NCBI GenBank assembly: GCA_036852015.1
Contig: JAANDG010000579.1
Coordinates: 28,544 to 92,543, forward strand
DNA: 64,000 bases
Source: Pelodera strongyloides
Taxonomy: Eukaryota; Nematoda; Chromadorea; Rhabditida; Rhabditidae
Direction of reading: 5' to 3'
Shown: positions 46,836 through 58,413 of the stretch, one piece after another
How positions within the stretch are numbered: position 1 is the stretch's first letter
How the letters are laid out: every line of letters begins with the position of its first letter
Made by a program: the position numbers and the translations under genes
The notes under the pieces: generated by a model
The model's input: only the letters and a program-made list of their open reading frames with translations
Database searches by the model: none
What the model was told of the DNA's origin: nothing

Positions 46836-47128
46836 CCTTAACAGATCACGTCAAAGAAAGGAAAAACCAAAACAATATCAACAAAATAACAACATGTGTG
46901 CCGAATAAATAGTTAGCATGAGTTCAAGGCTCAAGAGTAACGAAGACTCGCAGACTTTACCGGTTTAGGGTCAAAACGAGCGAATAATTAATCTAACCTT
47001 AATTACCAAATTTGAAAGCCGAGATCAGAAACAAAAACATTCACCAAGTTTAATATAACTCCAGCCTACAGCTCAAAAAGTGAAGAGTTGAGAAAATAAA
47101 ACATAATTTACGTAACATAAATATTTAC

Positions 47129-49196
47129 TTAACCGCGGAAAGGAGCACCACGCATTGGACCACGAGCTGCACCGCGCACACCGCTTCCACGTCTGAACAT
47201 AATTGGTTTATTAGAGGTGATTAATATTGATCAATAGATCACTGCTTTCATATGGGATTCGCTCTTTTAATACATGTATTGATAATTGTTCTTACTCTGG
47301 GAATGAGTACTCTTTCTTTTTCTCAAATCAGGAATTACTGATACAGAATAGAGACAATGAAATAACTGATACAACAGAAATAGCTCACGGGATGAATTAA
47401 TTTCATAATAAACAAAACCTAACTAACAATATACTCTCCTCTCCCTCTCCTTCAATAAAGCAAGAGAAGAACTTAATCATTCCTGTGCGGATTGGTTTAC
47501 AGAAACTTTAAAAAAATACCTGAATGCAGATCCGCGTCCGCGTCCGCCACCTCGTCCCTGCTCAATTCCACCCAAACCCATACCGATGGCTCCCTGAAAT
47601 ACAATACAAATAAAATATACCTTATTCCATAGCATAATCCCGTTGACTCATTGACCGACGAAACCACCATCCAAATTAGAATATTGCATAAATTTCGATG
47701 ATGATTTTGAACTAGCACTGATACCGCCGTCGCGATTAGAATATTAGGCACGGTGGAACCAGAAATAAAGCAGAAACGTATCATAAATAGATAGAATTTT
47801 GGGAAACGCAATATATATTTGGATGGTGGTTTCTTTGAGCTTTTTCCGACGAGTTTTATGCCTTATTCGAAGAAAAAACGAATAATAAAGTGGCAAGTCA
47901 TCTAAAGAGCCGGAAGACAAAAGGTAGGTTTAATACCCCCTAAAACAAGCGATTGCTTAAAAGGTGAGGCATCAAGTTGTATAGTTGTATTAGAATTACA
48001 TACTAGATTACACTTGAAGGGCATAAACCCAAAAACTCGAACAAAAATGGACGTGTTTTTTGTTATCATAATGATCTAGACAGTTGTACTGAGTACATCA
48101 TCAATATCAGTCTGAAACTGAGTATTTCCAATTTTCACGTTATATGTCTAATTCTATGCGAACCCATAATAGTGGTGGAAATTATGATTCTTTATTTGTG
48201 TATCGCATGTTTTTTCGATGATGATTTTGCGCACCGGCACAGGGTTTAATTAATAATAAAATAACTATCAGTAAGACTACAGTACACAGTCACAAAACCT
48301 TACCTTTTGGGCACGTCCAATATTCTTGAACATTGGCGCATTTTTAAGCATATCGGGTAGAATCATAAACCTGAAATATCAAAAAACATTATACATGAGA
48401 CGGGTCAACATAGGATAACGTCACTTTCTAAGGCTCATAATTATTAAATCGTAAATTTTAACTTGTGAAACCTGTAGTATCCTTCATTACTTCATTTTTA
48501 AAATTAACGCAAGCGATGCCTCTTACTGTTATTTTCATTTATCTGCACGTGCATCACTTATATACATTTCTCCAGATTTATGACCGCATTTCTCACTCGT
48601 GTTTAATCGTTTTAGTATTTTCATACGTTCTATGCCTACGTTCAGACAAAAGTATTGTAAGAAATGTATATCGTATAACATAATAAATAAAACACATACC
48701 TGATTTTTGATCCCCGAATATAAACATTATCCAATTGATGGGTGCGTCCGTCGCGGAAAGTCACATTCACATCAGACATCTGGCAGTTCATGTTATCCTC
48801 GGCTTCATCAAGCTTTCCTCGGTAGACCTCACCTGGAAAACACAGATCAGAATATAAATAATGACGAGTTCGGAGGTGGTATAAGATACATACCAGGCAG
48901 GCCATCATAATTAGTTAAAATTTTGGGTAACACCCCTGGAGTTGCCGGTCAGGTTTCTGTTCTGATCATTCCTCGCATTAGTTCACGGTGTGAACTGGGG
49001 GGAGATGGTTTCAAAGATTCAAATACGTTCTTTAACCTTTTATGAAATATTGGGCATATAACTATGAGGTTAAGACTACCATCAAGCTGACGGGTCACAT
49101 TCCGGAAAAACCTAACAAACCTGTGACTGTCTCAAGGGTAACAATGTGTCCCTCAGCCTCGTGGAGAATCTTAATGGGTACGCCGACTGAGGTCAT
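47129..49196 (-). CDS. snr-1: small nuclear ribonucleoprotein SmD3
   Basis: Core Sm protein of spliceosomal U snRNPs, part of the heptameric ring around the snRNA Sm site. Five minus-strand exons: 49121-49196, 48700-48832, 48304-48370, 47520-47593 and 47129-47192. All are in phase and give 137 residues, close to the usual size. It starts [20 protein letters not shown]; Sm1 is within exons 1-2 ([19 protein letters not shown], then DVNVTFRDG) and Sm2 is [17 protein letters not shown]. The C-terminal tail is Gly/Arg-rich with GRGGGRGRG and [12 protein letters not shown], the type of tail that carries arginine methylation. The ATG directly follows TTGTTTCAG, so a spliced leader probably abuts the start codon. 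The symbol assumes C. elegans naming. Confidence 0.93.
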
Positions 49197-49212
49197 CTGA
49201 AACAAATAATAA
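49197..49212 (-). promoter_or_regulatory. trans-splice acceptor abutting the SmD3 start codon
   Basis: On the minus strand TATTTGTTTCAG ends at 49197 and the ATG begins at 49196, leaving no native 5' UTR after leader addition. Confidence 0.6.
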
Positions 49213-51713
49213 GGTGACCATGTTTAAAACCTTTCGCACAGATAGTAATCACAGGAAAATCGCGAGAGGCTCTTGAAAGCTTGAACTAATGGGCACTGAG
49301 CACAAGACCCAACACAACATGAAGCCAAGATTATCCCGCACAAAAAAGGAACAATACAAACGTTACGAGTGCACTGTATGGACCAAGGAAAATGAATGAT
49401 GACATTTCGGACCTACGAGAATTCAAATGGGACCCCAGATTGCTTGGTGGGCCCTCCGGGACAATCAATAATCCAGCCCGCACTCGACGAGTGCATATAT
49501 ACGTGTTGAAGTAATGCACTAATTCATGTATTCTAGAGATTGTTTCTGTATTCTCCTCAAACTTAGCCTGGGTCAATTCTGAGGAACTAGCGCTCCCTGT
49601 ATTCTCATAGGTCCGAAGTGTTGACACTCCACCATATTTATACTGTTTAGAACTGTTTATATAGACATCTTTTCACTTGATATAACAAAAAGAAAACAAA
49701 TGATGTACAACACTCGCCAAAACACAACAAAGAAAGATGCATGCATTGCACACAGACATTTGCTGTTTGACCAGAGCTAGGAAAGCCTACGGTAGCGTAC
49801 AAACGACGAAAATTTACGGCGCAATTTACTGTGCGAGAAGTGAGCCCACTGGAATCACACCGCTTCGCTCTTTGAGCGACTTAACGCATAAACATAAAAA
49901 AATTGGTTTTTTGTTTGCAAACCTTGAACAAATCATCATTGTTTCCTGAAGGGAAATTTTGTAATTATTATTACAGCCTAACTTCAAGAAGTGTGTACCT
50001 TCACAGGAAAACGGAAACCCAAAAACACACGGGGTTTGCCTGAAAACACCACGAAAAACCCGAATATACTCCAAAAAAACATCGATTCTGATTATCCGTG
50101 TTTTTTCGACCAAGATGCTTATTTGAGGTTAGCACCAAAAAACACGGTTTTTATTGAAACTCAGAGAATAATAATAAAGAATGTATTCGAAAAAGAGACG
50201 AAAAATTTGCCTTTTTTTGTGTTTTTCATTTCCTATGAAGCAAATATGTATTCTCGCGGCTCTTCCCCGACTGGATGGGCTGGTTTCCGGCTCATTGCAA
50301 TGCCTGTTCAGAGGCCGTATTCACCACTCACGGGGAATTTTTCCCCAGGGACAAATAATCCCTGGGGACAAAATCCCTGAGTGATTTTATCCCTACAGGG
50401 AAAAATTCCCTGTTCCCCGAACTGCAAACCGATTCACACTCATTTGGGGAGATAGGGATTTTTTCCCTACAGGGATTAATAAACTGTGCGGATTAGTGCA
50501 CGTCTCCATCTGAGAAAACTCCATTTTCGTATTTTTGATTGAATTTTAAATTTTCAGTGAATTTCATTTTATTCTTGGTGAGCGAAGAAATGAGTGAGTG
50601 GACACGTCCATTTTGTCATTTTCGAAAATAGGGAGGGGGAAGGGGGCGCTGGCGGTGAATCTTTGAAAAGGTGTTTGGAGCGCGTTGCGTTCTATTTTTT
50701 TTTACGTACTTTGTACTTGTGAGTTGTAATCTCGTTTTCAGCGAATATAATATAAGACTTTTTTGCAGGTATAATTTAATTTTAGAAAACCATTTACAAC
50801 CAATAAAAGAAAAAATATTGAGTATCTAATAGTGTATGAGGCGTAGCCGCATAGCCTGCTCAGGTTAAACTTCCTGATCAAATTTGGTTAATTTTTGACA
50901 GTAAAAATTGAAGCCCTTTTTGTCTATAATTTGCACTATATTTATTCTTATAAATTAAAAACCTTTTAATGGGGCAAATTCCCGTAATTAAACATTATAA
51001 AAATCAAATAAAAACCGTACACATTAGAAAAAGTGCCCAGGGAATCATTAGACCCCGAGCCAAAGGCGGGGACAGATTCCCTACTCCCTGACAGCATTTG
51101 GGGAAATGGGGAAAAATGGTGAATCACTAATTTGTCGGGGAATCGCTCCCCAGGGATTAATTTTTTGAAAATTGTCCCCAGGGAGCGATTCCCTGCAGGG
51201 AAACGGAGTGGTGAATACGGCCTCAGAAATACCACTTTTACGGAATGTTTACGGCACGAAACGGAAAGAATAAGACAGTGAAAAGAGCAGAACTAATTGT
51301 AAGCTTGGAATTGTATCAAAGCCGGCTACAAAAACTGTATTTTTCAATAATTTGTTTTCAACTTTCCTTTTGGCTTCGCGTTGTTTTAATTCAACATGTT
51401 TTCCCTCTTCTTCCCTCCGTATGTATTCCACTTTCGCTACATATAACGCTCCATTGTATTTCGAACCTCACTATTGGAACCTAATTTATTTCCATCAACG
51501 TAACATCTTTATTTATTTAGCATTACAACTTTTGCGCTTTATATACTTAACCCCCGGAAAGATATAAAATTATATTTTCTCATTGTTATCTATTTTGACT
51601 CTCCCTTTCCTTTTATCCCACTTTTTTATTTCAATCACTGTTTGCTCCTCTCTGATTTCCTTTCTCACTCCAACTCAAATATACGGTTGCTACTAATGAA
51701 AATTATATGGTGC
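49213..51713. other. intergenic; one TIR element, no gene
   Basis: Short frames at about 49331-49627 and 49991-50380 overlap in several phases and carry no motif. The one clear structure is the TIR element at 50309-51229. Confidence 0.45.
50309..51229. mobile_element. TIR element with repeated TCCCCAGGGA blocks
   Basis: Ends are AGAGGCCGTATTCACCACTC and GAGTGGTGAATACGGCCTCAG. Just inside each end are clusters of palindromic TCCCTGGGGA, TCCCTACAGGGA and TCCCCAGGGA motifs. The centre is AT-rich with no coding frame. Small relatives lie at 16579-16715 and 26010-26085. Confidence 0.7.
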
Positions 51714-52029
51714 TGTAGAACTCAGCTAGCGGCCGGCCCCGCCGCTAGCCATTCTATTTAGAATATATCTCTGTATATGTGTTGTAGATATTCAAATATA
51801 TACACAGATAATATAGCCATTATACTTTATCCTTGGACCATGGCCAAGAGCTAGCGCTCTTGGTCAATGCACACACACAACTGATGTTAGTAGGAGTATG
51901 TGTTAGTAAACAACATAAGATAGAGAGAAGTGCAATTTATCTAAGAACGGCTAACTATAAAAATAACACACACACACCACACACCTAAGTACAAAGCAAT
52001 TAATCACTTGCAACTTCTCCTCACTTACA
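51714..52029 (-). repeat. 3' LTR (element sense)
   Basis: 316 bp, TG...CA in both orientations. It contains the inverted repeat GCTAGCGGC...GCCGCTAGC near one end and AAGAGCTAGCGCTCTT in the middle. It matches the uninterrupted parts of the other LTR almost base for base. Confidence 0.9.
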
Positions 52030-52043
52030 TCGCCCTCTCTCAA
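52030..52043 (-). other. polypurine tract
   Basis: On the minus strand TTGAGAGAGGGCGA directly precedes the LTR start TGTAAGTGAGG. A hairpin (about 52038-52076, AAGAGCTGG/CCAGCTCTT) lies just before it. Confidence 0.6.
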
Positions 52044-52551
52044 CAAGAGCTGGACCCCAGCTCTTATTGAGATGGTCCATTAGATAAACACGACAAGGTC
52101 TTAACATCTATCAAATAAACAATATCAAGATCTCAACTTCAAAATGGCTAGAGCTGTGTGTCTTCTCGCAAGATCTTAACAATTACAAGGTATTATCTCA
52201 ACATGGCTACATGTCAATTCAATTCAACAACAATGTCAGGTGTATCACAACATTAAAATAATAAAGTTAAAGTCTAGTACAATCTCCTAGAACAATGTTC
52301 GTTCAATTCCAATCAAAATAACGATTAAAATTAAATACATAAGGACTAGTTACACTTCAGTGAGCCCTACTGGGTAACTTATATTATCATTATTTGCTTA
52401 CTAGAGCTCGGCGCGCGCTTCGCGCGCGCCTCGCTCTAGCAGTTATCTTTTTACTTAAGGCCTTTGCTGAAGACATTCTTGAATTTTGAATTTTTCTACA
52501 TTTTACTCGAGCTTTCACGCAAATAATGCCCGTCTAACTCAAATGCGCGTC

Positions 52552-53955
52552 TCATATCATCCATGAAGTTGACATTACTTTGTCGCTACGGCGAAGTTTG
52601 CACGTCGACTTCTTTATGACGTCATAGCTTCTGAAGCAGAAGACATGTTGCCCGTCTAAGTCAAATGCCCGTCTGACACCATCATTGAAATTGATTTGCA
52701 GCATTACTTTGTCGCTACGGCGAAGTTTGCACGTCGACTTCTTTATGACGTCAAAGCTTCTGAAGCAGAAGACATGTTGCCCGTCTAAGTCAAATGCCCG
52801 TCTGACACCATCATTGAAATTCATTTGCAGCATTACTTTGTCGCTACGATGAAGTTTGCACGTCGACTTACTTTTGACGTCATAGATTCTGAAGCAGAAG
52901 ACATGTTGCCCGTCTAAGTCAAATGCCCGTCTAACACCATCATTGATGTTGACTTGCATCATTACTTTGTCGCTACGATGAAGTTTGCACGTCGACTTCT
53001 TTTTGACGTCATAGATTCTGAAGCAGAAGACATGTTGCCCGACTAAGTCAAATGCCCGTCTGACACCATCATTGAAATTGATTTGCAGCATTACTTTGTC
53101 GCTATGATGAAGTTTGCACGTCGACTTACTTTTGACGTCATTGATTCTGAAGCAGAAGATATGTTGCTCGTCTAAGTCAAATGCCCGTCTAACACCATCA
53201 TTGATGTTGACTTGCAGCATTACATTGTCGCTACGGCGAAGTTTGCACGTCGACTTCTTTATGACGTCATAGCTTCTGAAGCAGAAGACATGTTGCCCGT
53301 CTAAGTCAAATGCCCGTCTAACACCATCATTGATGTTGACTTGCAACATTACTTTGTCGCTACGGCGAAGTTTGCACGTCGACTTCTTTATGACGTCATA
53401 GCTTCTGAAGCAGAAGACATGTTGCCCGTCTAAGTCAAATGCCCGTCTGACACCATCATTGAAATTGATTTGCAGCATTACTTTGTCGCTACGGCGAAGA
53501 TTGCACGTCGACTTCTTTATGACGTCATAGCTTCTGAAGCAGAAGACATGTTGCCCGTCTAAGTCAAATGCCCGTCTGACACCATCATTGAAATTGATTT
53601 GCAGCATTACTTTGTCTCTACGATGAAGTTTGCACGTCGACTTACTTTTGACGTCATAGATTCTGAAGCAGAAGACATGTTGCCCGTCTAAGTCAATTGT
53701 GCGTCTGACATCATCACTTATATTGACTTGCAGCATTACTTTGTCGCTACGATGAAGTTTGCACGTCGACTTCTTTATGACGTCATAGATTCTGAAGCAG
53801 AAGACGTGTTGCCCGTCTAAGTCAAATGCCCGTCTAACACCATCATTGAAATTGATTTGCAACGTTACTTTGTCGCTACGATGAAGTTTACACGTCGACT
53901 TATTTTTGACGTCATAGTTTCTGAAGCAGCGCAGAAGCAGACGAATGAACCTCAC
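52552..53955 (-). CDS. eleven-unit 43-residue repeat open frame
   Basis: One uninterrupted minus-strand frame of 467 codons covers eleven 129-bp units. Each unit reads roughly DVKSKSTCKLHRSDKVMLQ followed by INFNDGVRRAFDLDGQHVF and CFRIY. Two Cys per unit are invariant and the units are basic. There is no ATG: the frame opens at GTG, overlapping the stop of the upstream 66-codon frame as GTGA. Expression would need splicing, frameshifting or a non-ATG start. Each unit also contains TTCTGCTTCAG and many contain GTAAGTCG, so the array could be spliced rather than translated whole. I recognise no domain. Its keeping in frame, unlike array B, is the main evidence for coding. Confidence 0.4.
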   Translation of the reverse strand: MRFIRLLLRCFRNYDVKNKSTCKLHRSDKVTLQINFNDGVRRAFDLDGQHVFCFRIYDVIKKSTCKLHRSDKVMLQVNISDDVRRTIDLDGQHVFCFRIYDVKSKSTCKLHRRDKVMLQINFNDGVRRAFDLDGQHVFCFRSYDVIKKSTCNLRRSDKVMLQINFNDGVRRAFDLDGQHVFCFRSYDVIKKSTCKLRRSDKVMLQVNINDGVRRAFDLDGQHVFCFRSYDVIKKSTCKLRRSDNVMLQVNINDGVRRAFDLDEQHIFCFRINDVKSKSTCKLHHSDKVMLQINFNDGVRRAFDLVGQHVFCFRIYDVKKKSTCKLHRSDKVMMQVNINDGVRRAFDLDGQHVFCFRIYDVKSKSTCKLHRSDKVMLQMNFNDGVRRAFDLDGQHVFCFRSFDVIKKSTCKLRRSDKVMLQINFNDGVRRAFDLDGQHVFCFRSYDVIKKSTCKLRRSDKVMSTSWMI

Positions 53956-54152
53956 TTCTGAACTTGTCTCTTACTACTGAATACGTTAGCACTTGGAACG
54001 GATCGATTCCGATGATTTTCATTTTTGATGACGTCATCACCAGAAACATTTCCATATATTGAGCGCGCGAGTGGAGCTTTTCTGGAATTTGATTTCGTTT
54101 TGTTCATGGGTCCCGAAAGGGAAGTCCACACCACGGTATCAGCTATTTTCAT
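53952..54152 (-). CDS. 66-codon leader frame of module A
   Basis: It starts at a true ATG (MKIADTVVWTSLSGPMN) and ends RQVQK at a TGA that overlaps the first codon of the repeat frame. It is Ser/Lys/Asn-rich with no recognised domain. The module B copy (56966-57148) has lost this ATG (ATA), so only module A keeps the start. Confidence 0.35.
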   Translation of the reverse strand: MKIADTVVWTSLSGPMNKTKSNSRKAPLARSIYGNVSGDDVIKNENHRNRSVPSANVFSSKRQVQK

Positions 54153-54469
54153 TTTTTTGGCACTTTGCCAAATATCAAAAGTCTAAACGGAAATTAGATT
54201 TCCTTTTCCGGTAGACGGATCGATATTGGCCGCTTACTCTGCGTCTTCGTAGTCGTCGTGCTCTTTAGTCGTTCTCTAACTCACTTCGAACGCGTATAGC
54301 TCGCTGCGGAGTCGCTGTGGAATTTTTCCTCAGTGTTCGCGTTTGCTTATCTCATTGAGCTCTAATTTCGTAGCCATGAATTAGAGAAATCGGAGATGCA
54401 TTTTCCTATGTTCCGCCCGTTACCGTTACGCGAAACGGCAAACTTTTTTTATAGAGGGTTGCTTAGACT

Positions 54470-56969
54470 AGAGCTCGGCGCGCGCTTCGCGCGCGCCTCG
54501 CTCTAGCAGTTATCTTTTTACTTAAGGCCTTTGCTGAAGACATTCCTGAATTTTGAATCACTTTGTCGCTACGGCGAAGTTTGCACGTCGACTTATTTTT
54601 GACGTCGTAGCTTCTGAAGCAGAAGGCATTTTGCCCGTCTAAGTCAATTGTGCGTCTGATATCACCACTGATATTGACTTTCAGCATTACTTTGTCGCCA
54701 CGGCGAAGTTTGCACGTCGACTTTATTTTTGACGTCGTAGCTTCTGAAGCAGAAGGCATTTTGCCCGTCTAAGTCAATTGTGCGTCTGATATCACCACTG
54801 ATATTGACTTTCAGCATTACTTTGTCGCTACGACGAAGTTTGCACGTCGACTTTTTTATGACGTCATAGCTTCTGAAGCAGAAGACATGTTGCCCGTCTA
54901 AGTCAAATGGCCTTCTAACACCATCATTGATGTTGACTTGCATCATTACTTTGTCGCCACGATGAAGTTTGCACGTCGACTTCTTTTTGACGTAATAGAT
55001 TCTGAAGCAGAAGACATGTTGCCCGTCTAAGTCAAATGCCCGTCTGACACCATCATTGAAATTGATTTGCAGCATTACTTTGTCGCTACGATGAAGTTTG
55101 CACGTCGACTTACTTTTGACGTCATAAATTCTGAAGCAGAAGACATGTTGCCCGTCTAAGTCAAATGCCCGTCTAACACCATCATTGATGTTGACTTGCA
55201 TCATTACTTTGTCGCTACGATGAAGTTTGCACGTCGACTTCTTTTTGACGTAATAGATTCTGAAGCAGAAGACATGTTGCCCGTCTAAGTCAAATGCCCG
55301 TCTGACACCATCATTGAAATTGATTTGCAGCATTACTTTGTCGCTACGATGAAGTTTGCACGTCGACTTACTTTTGACGTCATAGATTCTGAAGCAGAAG
55401 ACATGTTGCCCGTCTAAGTCAAACGCCCGTCTAACACCATCATTGAAATTGTTTTGCAGCATTACTTTGTCGCTACGATGAAGTTTGCACGTCGACTTAC
55501 TTTTGACGTCATAGATTCTGAAGCAGAAGACATGTTGCCCGTCTAAGTCAAATGCCCGTCTGACACCATCATTGAATTGATTTGCAGCATTACTTTGTCG
55601 CTACGATGAAGTTTGCACGTCGACTTACTTTTGACGTCATAGATTCTGAAGCAGAAGACATGTTGCCCGTCTAAGTCAAATGCCCGTCTGACACCATCAT
55701 TGGAATTGATTTGCAGCATTACTTTGTCGCTACGATGAAGTTTGCACGTCGACTTACTTTTGACGTCATAGATTCTGAAGCAGAAGACATGTTGCCCGTC
55801 TAAGTCAAATGCCCGTCTGACACCATCATTGGAATTGATTTGCAGTATTACTTTGTCGCTCCGATGAAGTTTGCACGTCGACTTACTTTTGAAGTCATAG
55901 ATTCTGAAGCAGAAGACATGTTGCCTGTCTAAGTAAAATGCCCGTCTGACACCATCATTGAAATTGATTTGCAGCATTACTTTGTCGCTACGATGAAGTT
56001 TGCACGTCGACTTACTTTTGACGTCATAGATTCTGAAGCAGAAGACATGTTGCCCGCCTAAGTCAAAGCCCGTCTTGCTGACACCATTCATTGAATTGAT
56101 TTGCAGCATTACTTTGTCGCTACGATGAAGTTTGCACGTCGACTTACTTTTGACGTCATAGATCTGAAGCAGAAGCGTTTTGAAAATCCTCTCAATGTGC
56201 GCCTGACTTCATCACTGAATTGATTTGCAGCATTACTTTGTCGCTACGATGAAGTTTGCACGTCGACTTACTTTTGACGTCATAGATTCTGAAGCAGAAG
56301 ACATGTTGCCCGTCTAAGTCAAATGCCCGTCTGACACCATCATTGGAATTGATTTGCAGCATTACTTTGTCGCTACGATGAAGTTTGCACGTCGACTTAC
56401 TTTTGACGTCATAGATTCTGAAGCAGAAGACATGTTGCCCGTCTAAGTCAAATGCCCGTCTGACACCATCATTGGAAATTGATTTGCAGCATTACTTTGT
56501 CGCTACGATGAAGTTTGCACGTCGACTTACTTTTGACGTCATAGATTCTGAAGCAGAAGACATGTTGCCCGTCTAAGTCAAATGCCCGTCTGACACCATC
56601 ATTGGAATTGATTTGCAGTATTACTTTGTCGCTACGATGAAGTTTGCACGTCGACTTACTTTTGAAGTCATAGATTCTGAAGCAGAAGACATGTTGCCCG
56701 CCTAAGTCAAATGCCCGTCTGACACCATCATTGAAATTGATTTGCAGCATTACTTTGTCGCTACGATGAAGTTTGCACGTCGACTTACTTTTGACGTCAT
56801 AGCTTCTGAAGCAGAAGACATGTTGCCCGTCTAAGTCAAATGCCCGTCTGACACCATCATTGGAATTGATTTGCAGCATTACTTTGTCGCTACGATGAAG
56901 TTTGCACGTCGACTTATTTTTGACGTGATAGATTCTGAAGCAGCGCAGAAGCAGGCGAATGAACCTCAC
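54470..56969 (-). pseudogene. array B: about 18 repeat units, frame broken
   Basis: The same 129-bp unit as array A, but single-base indels (for example CATTGAATTG for CATTGAAATTG near 55572) and one partly deleted unit near 56165-56210 split the frame. The pieces are 54662-55462, 55543-56109 and 56469-56969, and the last units (54463-54759) are in another frame. It also contains units that end IDLDGQNAFCFRSYDV, absent as such from most of array A. Confidence 0.7.
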
Positions 56970-58040
56970 TTTTGAACTTGTCTCTTACTACTGAATACGT
57001 TAGCACTTGGAACGGATCGATTCCGATGATTTTCATTTTTGATGACGTCATCACCAGAAACATTTCCATATATGGAGCGCGCGAGTGGAGCTTTTCTGGA
57101 ATTTGATATCGTTCTGTTCATGGGTCCCGAAAGGGAAGTCCACACCACGGTATCAGCTATTTTTATTTTTTTGGCACTTTGCCAAATATCAAAAGTCTAA
57201 ACGGAAATTAGATTTCCTTTTCCGGTAGACGGATCGATATTGGCCGCTTACTCTGCGTCTTCGTAGTCGTCGTGCTCTTTAGTCGTTCTCTAACTCACTT
57301 CGAACGCTTATAGCTCGCTGCGGAGTCGCTGTGGAATTTTTCCTCAGTGTTCGCGTTTGCTTATCTCATTGAGCTCTAATTTCGTAGCCATGAATCAGAG
57401 AAATCGGAGATGCATTTTCCTATGTTCCGCCCGTTACCGTTACGCGAAACGGCAAACTTTTTTTATAGAGGGTTGCTTAGATCCTCAACTGGCTAATGTG
57501 GGATCCGGCAAAATCCATGCTGCCCAACCACCCATCCTTAAATTGTTGCCGGGGATGTTTCGCACATCATCTTAGCGGGGCTCATAAATATAATTATTTA
57601 CATTCAATAATAATATCTCATCCCTAGCTCAGTTGGGTTGTCCTTATGGGGCTGCTTATCGTTAAAACCTTCTTACATTCAACTGGAATCCAACTCAAGA
57701 ATATTGTTCAGTGACTAACGAAAGTACTAGATATGGGTAGCTCATCTTCTCATACTACAAAATATAAAAAACTTAGCTTCAGGCGGCAAGGTCGCAGCTC
57801 CTTTGTTTTTATCAGTTGATCCTTGCACTTCGACTATCGACCCGATAGCAGATATATGTGAAGAGTAGAGAAGAGAGTATTGTAGATGTCGACAAAATAT
57901 TAGCAGAGGGGTGATTGCTAGCAGAATGTCGATATGGTTTTAAGATAGTTTCAAATATTGTTTAATGTTGTGGATTGCGTTGAATTAGGCAGAACGCAGA
58001 AGATGGAGATTCGAGATCTGCCAGGATAGATGGAATCGGC

Positions 58041-58058
58041 AGACCTCCGCGGTCGCCA
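58041..58058 (-). other. primer-binding site
   Basis: Minus strand TGGCGACCGCGGAGGTCT directly abuts the 5' LTR. It starts TGG as required by a CCA tRNA end. TGGCGACCG resembles sites I recall as Arg-tRNA type in insect elements; this needs checking. Confidence 0.6.
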
Positions 58059-58413
58059 TGTAGAACTCAGCTAGCGGCCGGCCCCGCCGCTAGCCATTCT
58101 ATTTAGAATATATCTCTGTATATGTGTTGTAGATATTCAAATATATACACAGAGAATATAGCCATTATACTTTATCCTTGGACCATGGCCAAGAGCTAGC
58201 GCTCTTGGTCAATGCACACACACAACTGATGTTAGTAGGAGTATGTGTTAGTAAACAACATAAGATAGAGAGAAGTGCAATTTATCTAAGAACGGCTAAC
58301 TATAAAAATAACACACACACACACCACACACCTAAGTACAAAGCAATTAATCACTTGCAACTTCTCCTCACTTACAACTATAAAAATAACACACACACAC
58401 ACCACACACCTAA

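Larger units (their letters stand above)
52402..54469 (-). repeat. internal module A of the LTR element
   Basis: It begins with the palindrome CTAGAGCTCGGCGCGCGC/GCGCGCGCC-CGCTCTAG, then the 129-bp array, then about 500 bp of leader sequence ending TATAGAGGGTTGCTTAGA. Module B repeats all three parts in the same order. The two leaders are about 98 percent identical by eye. Confidence 0.85.

Noticed and set aside
52552..56969. CRISPR-like array
   Set aside because: The 129-bp units are contiguous without unique spacers, and the context is a eukaryotic LTR element.
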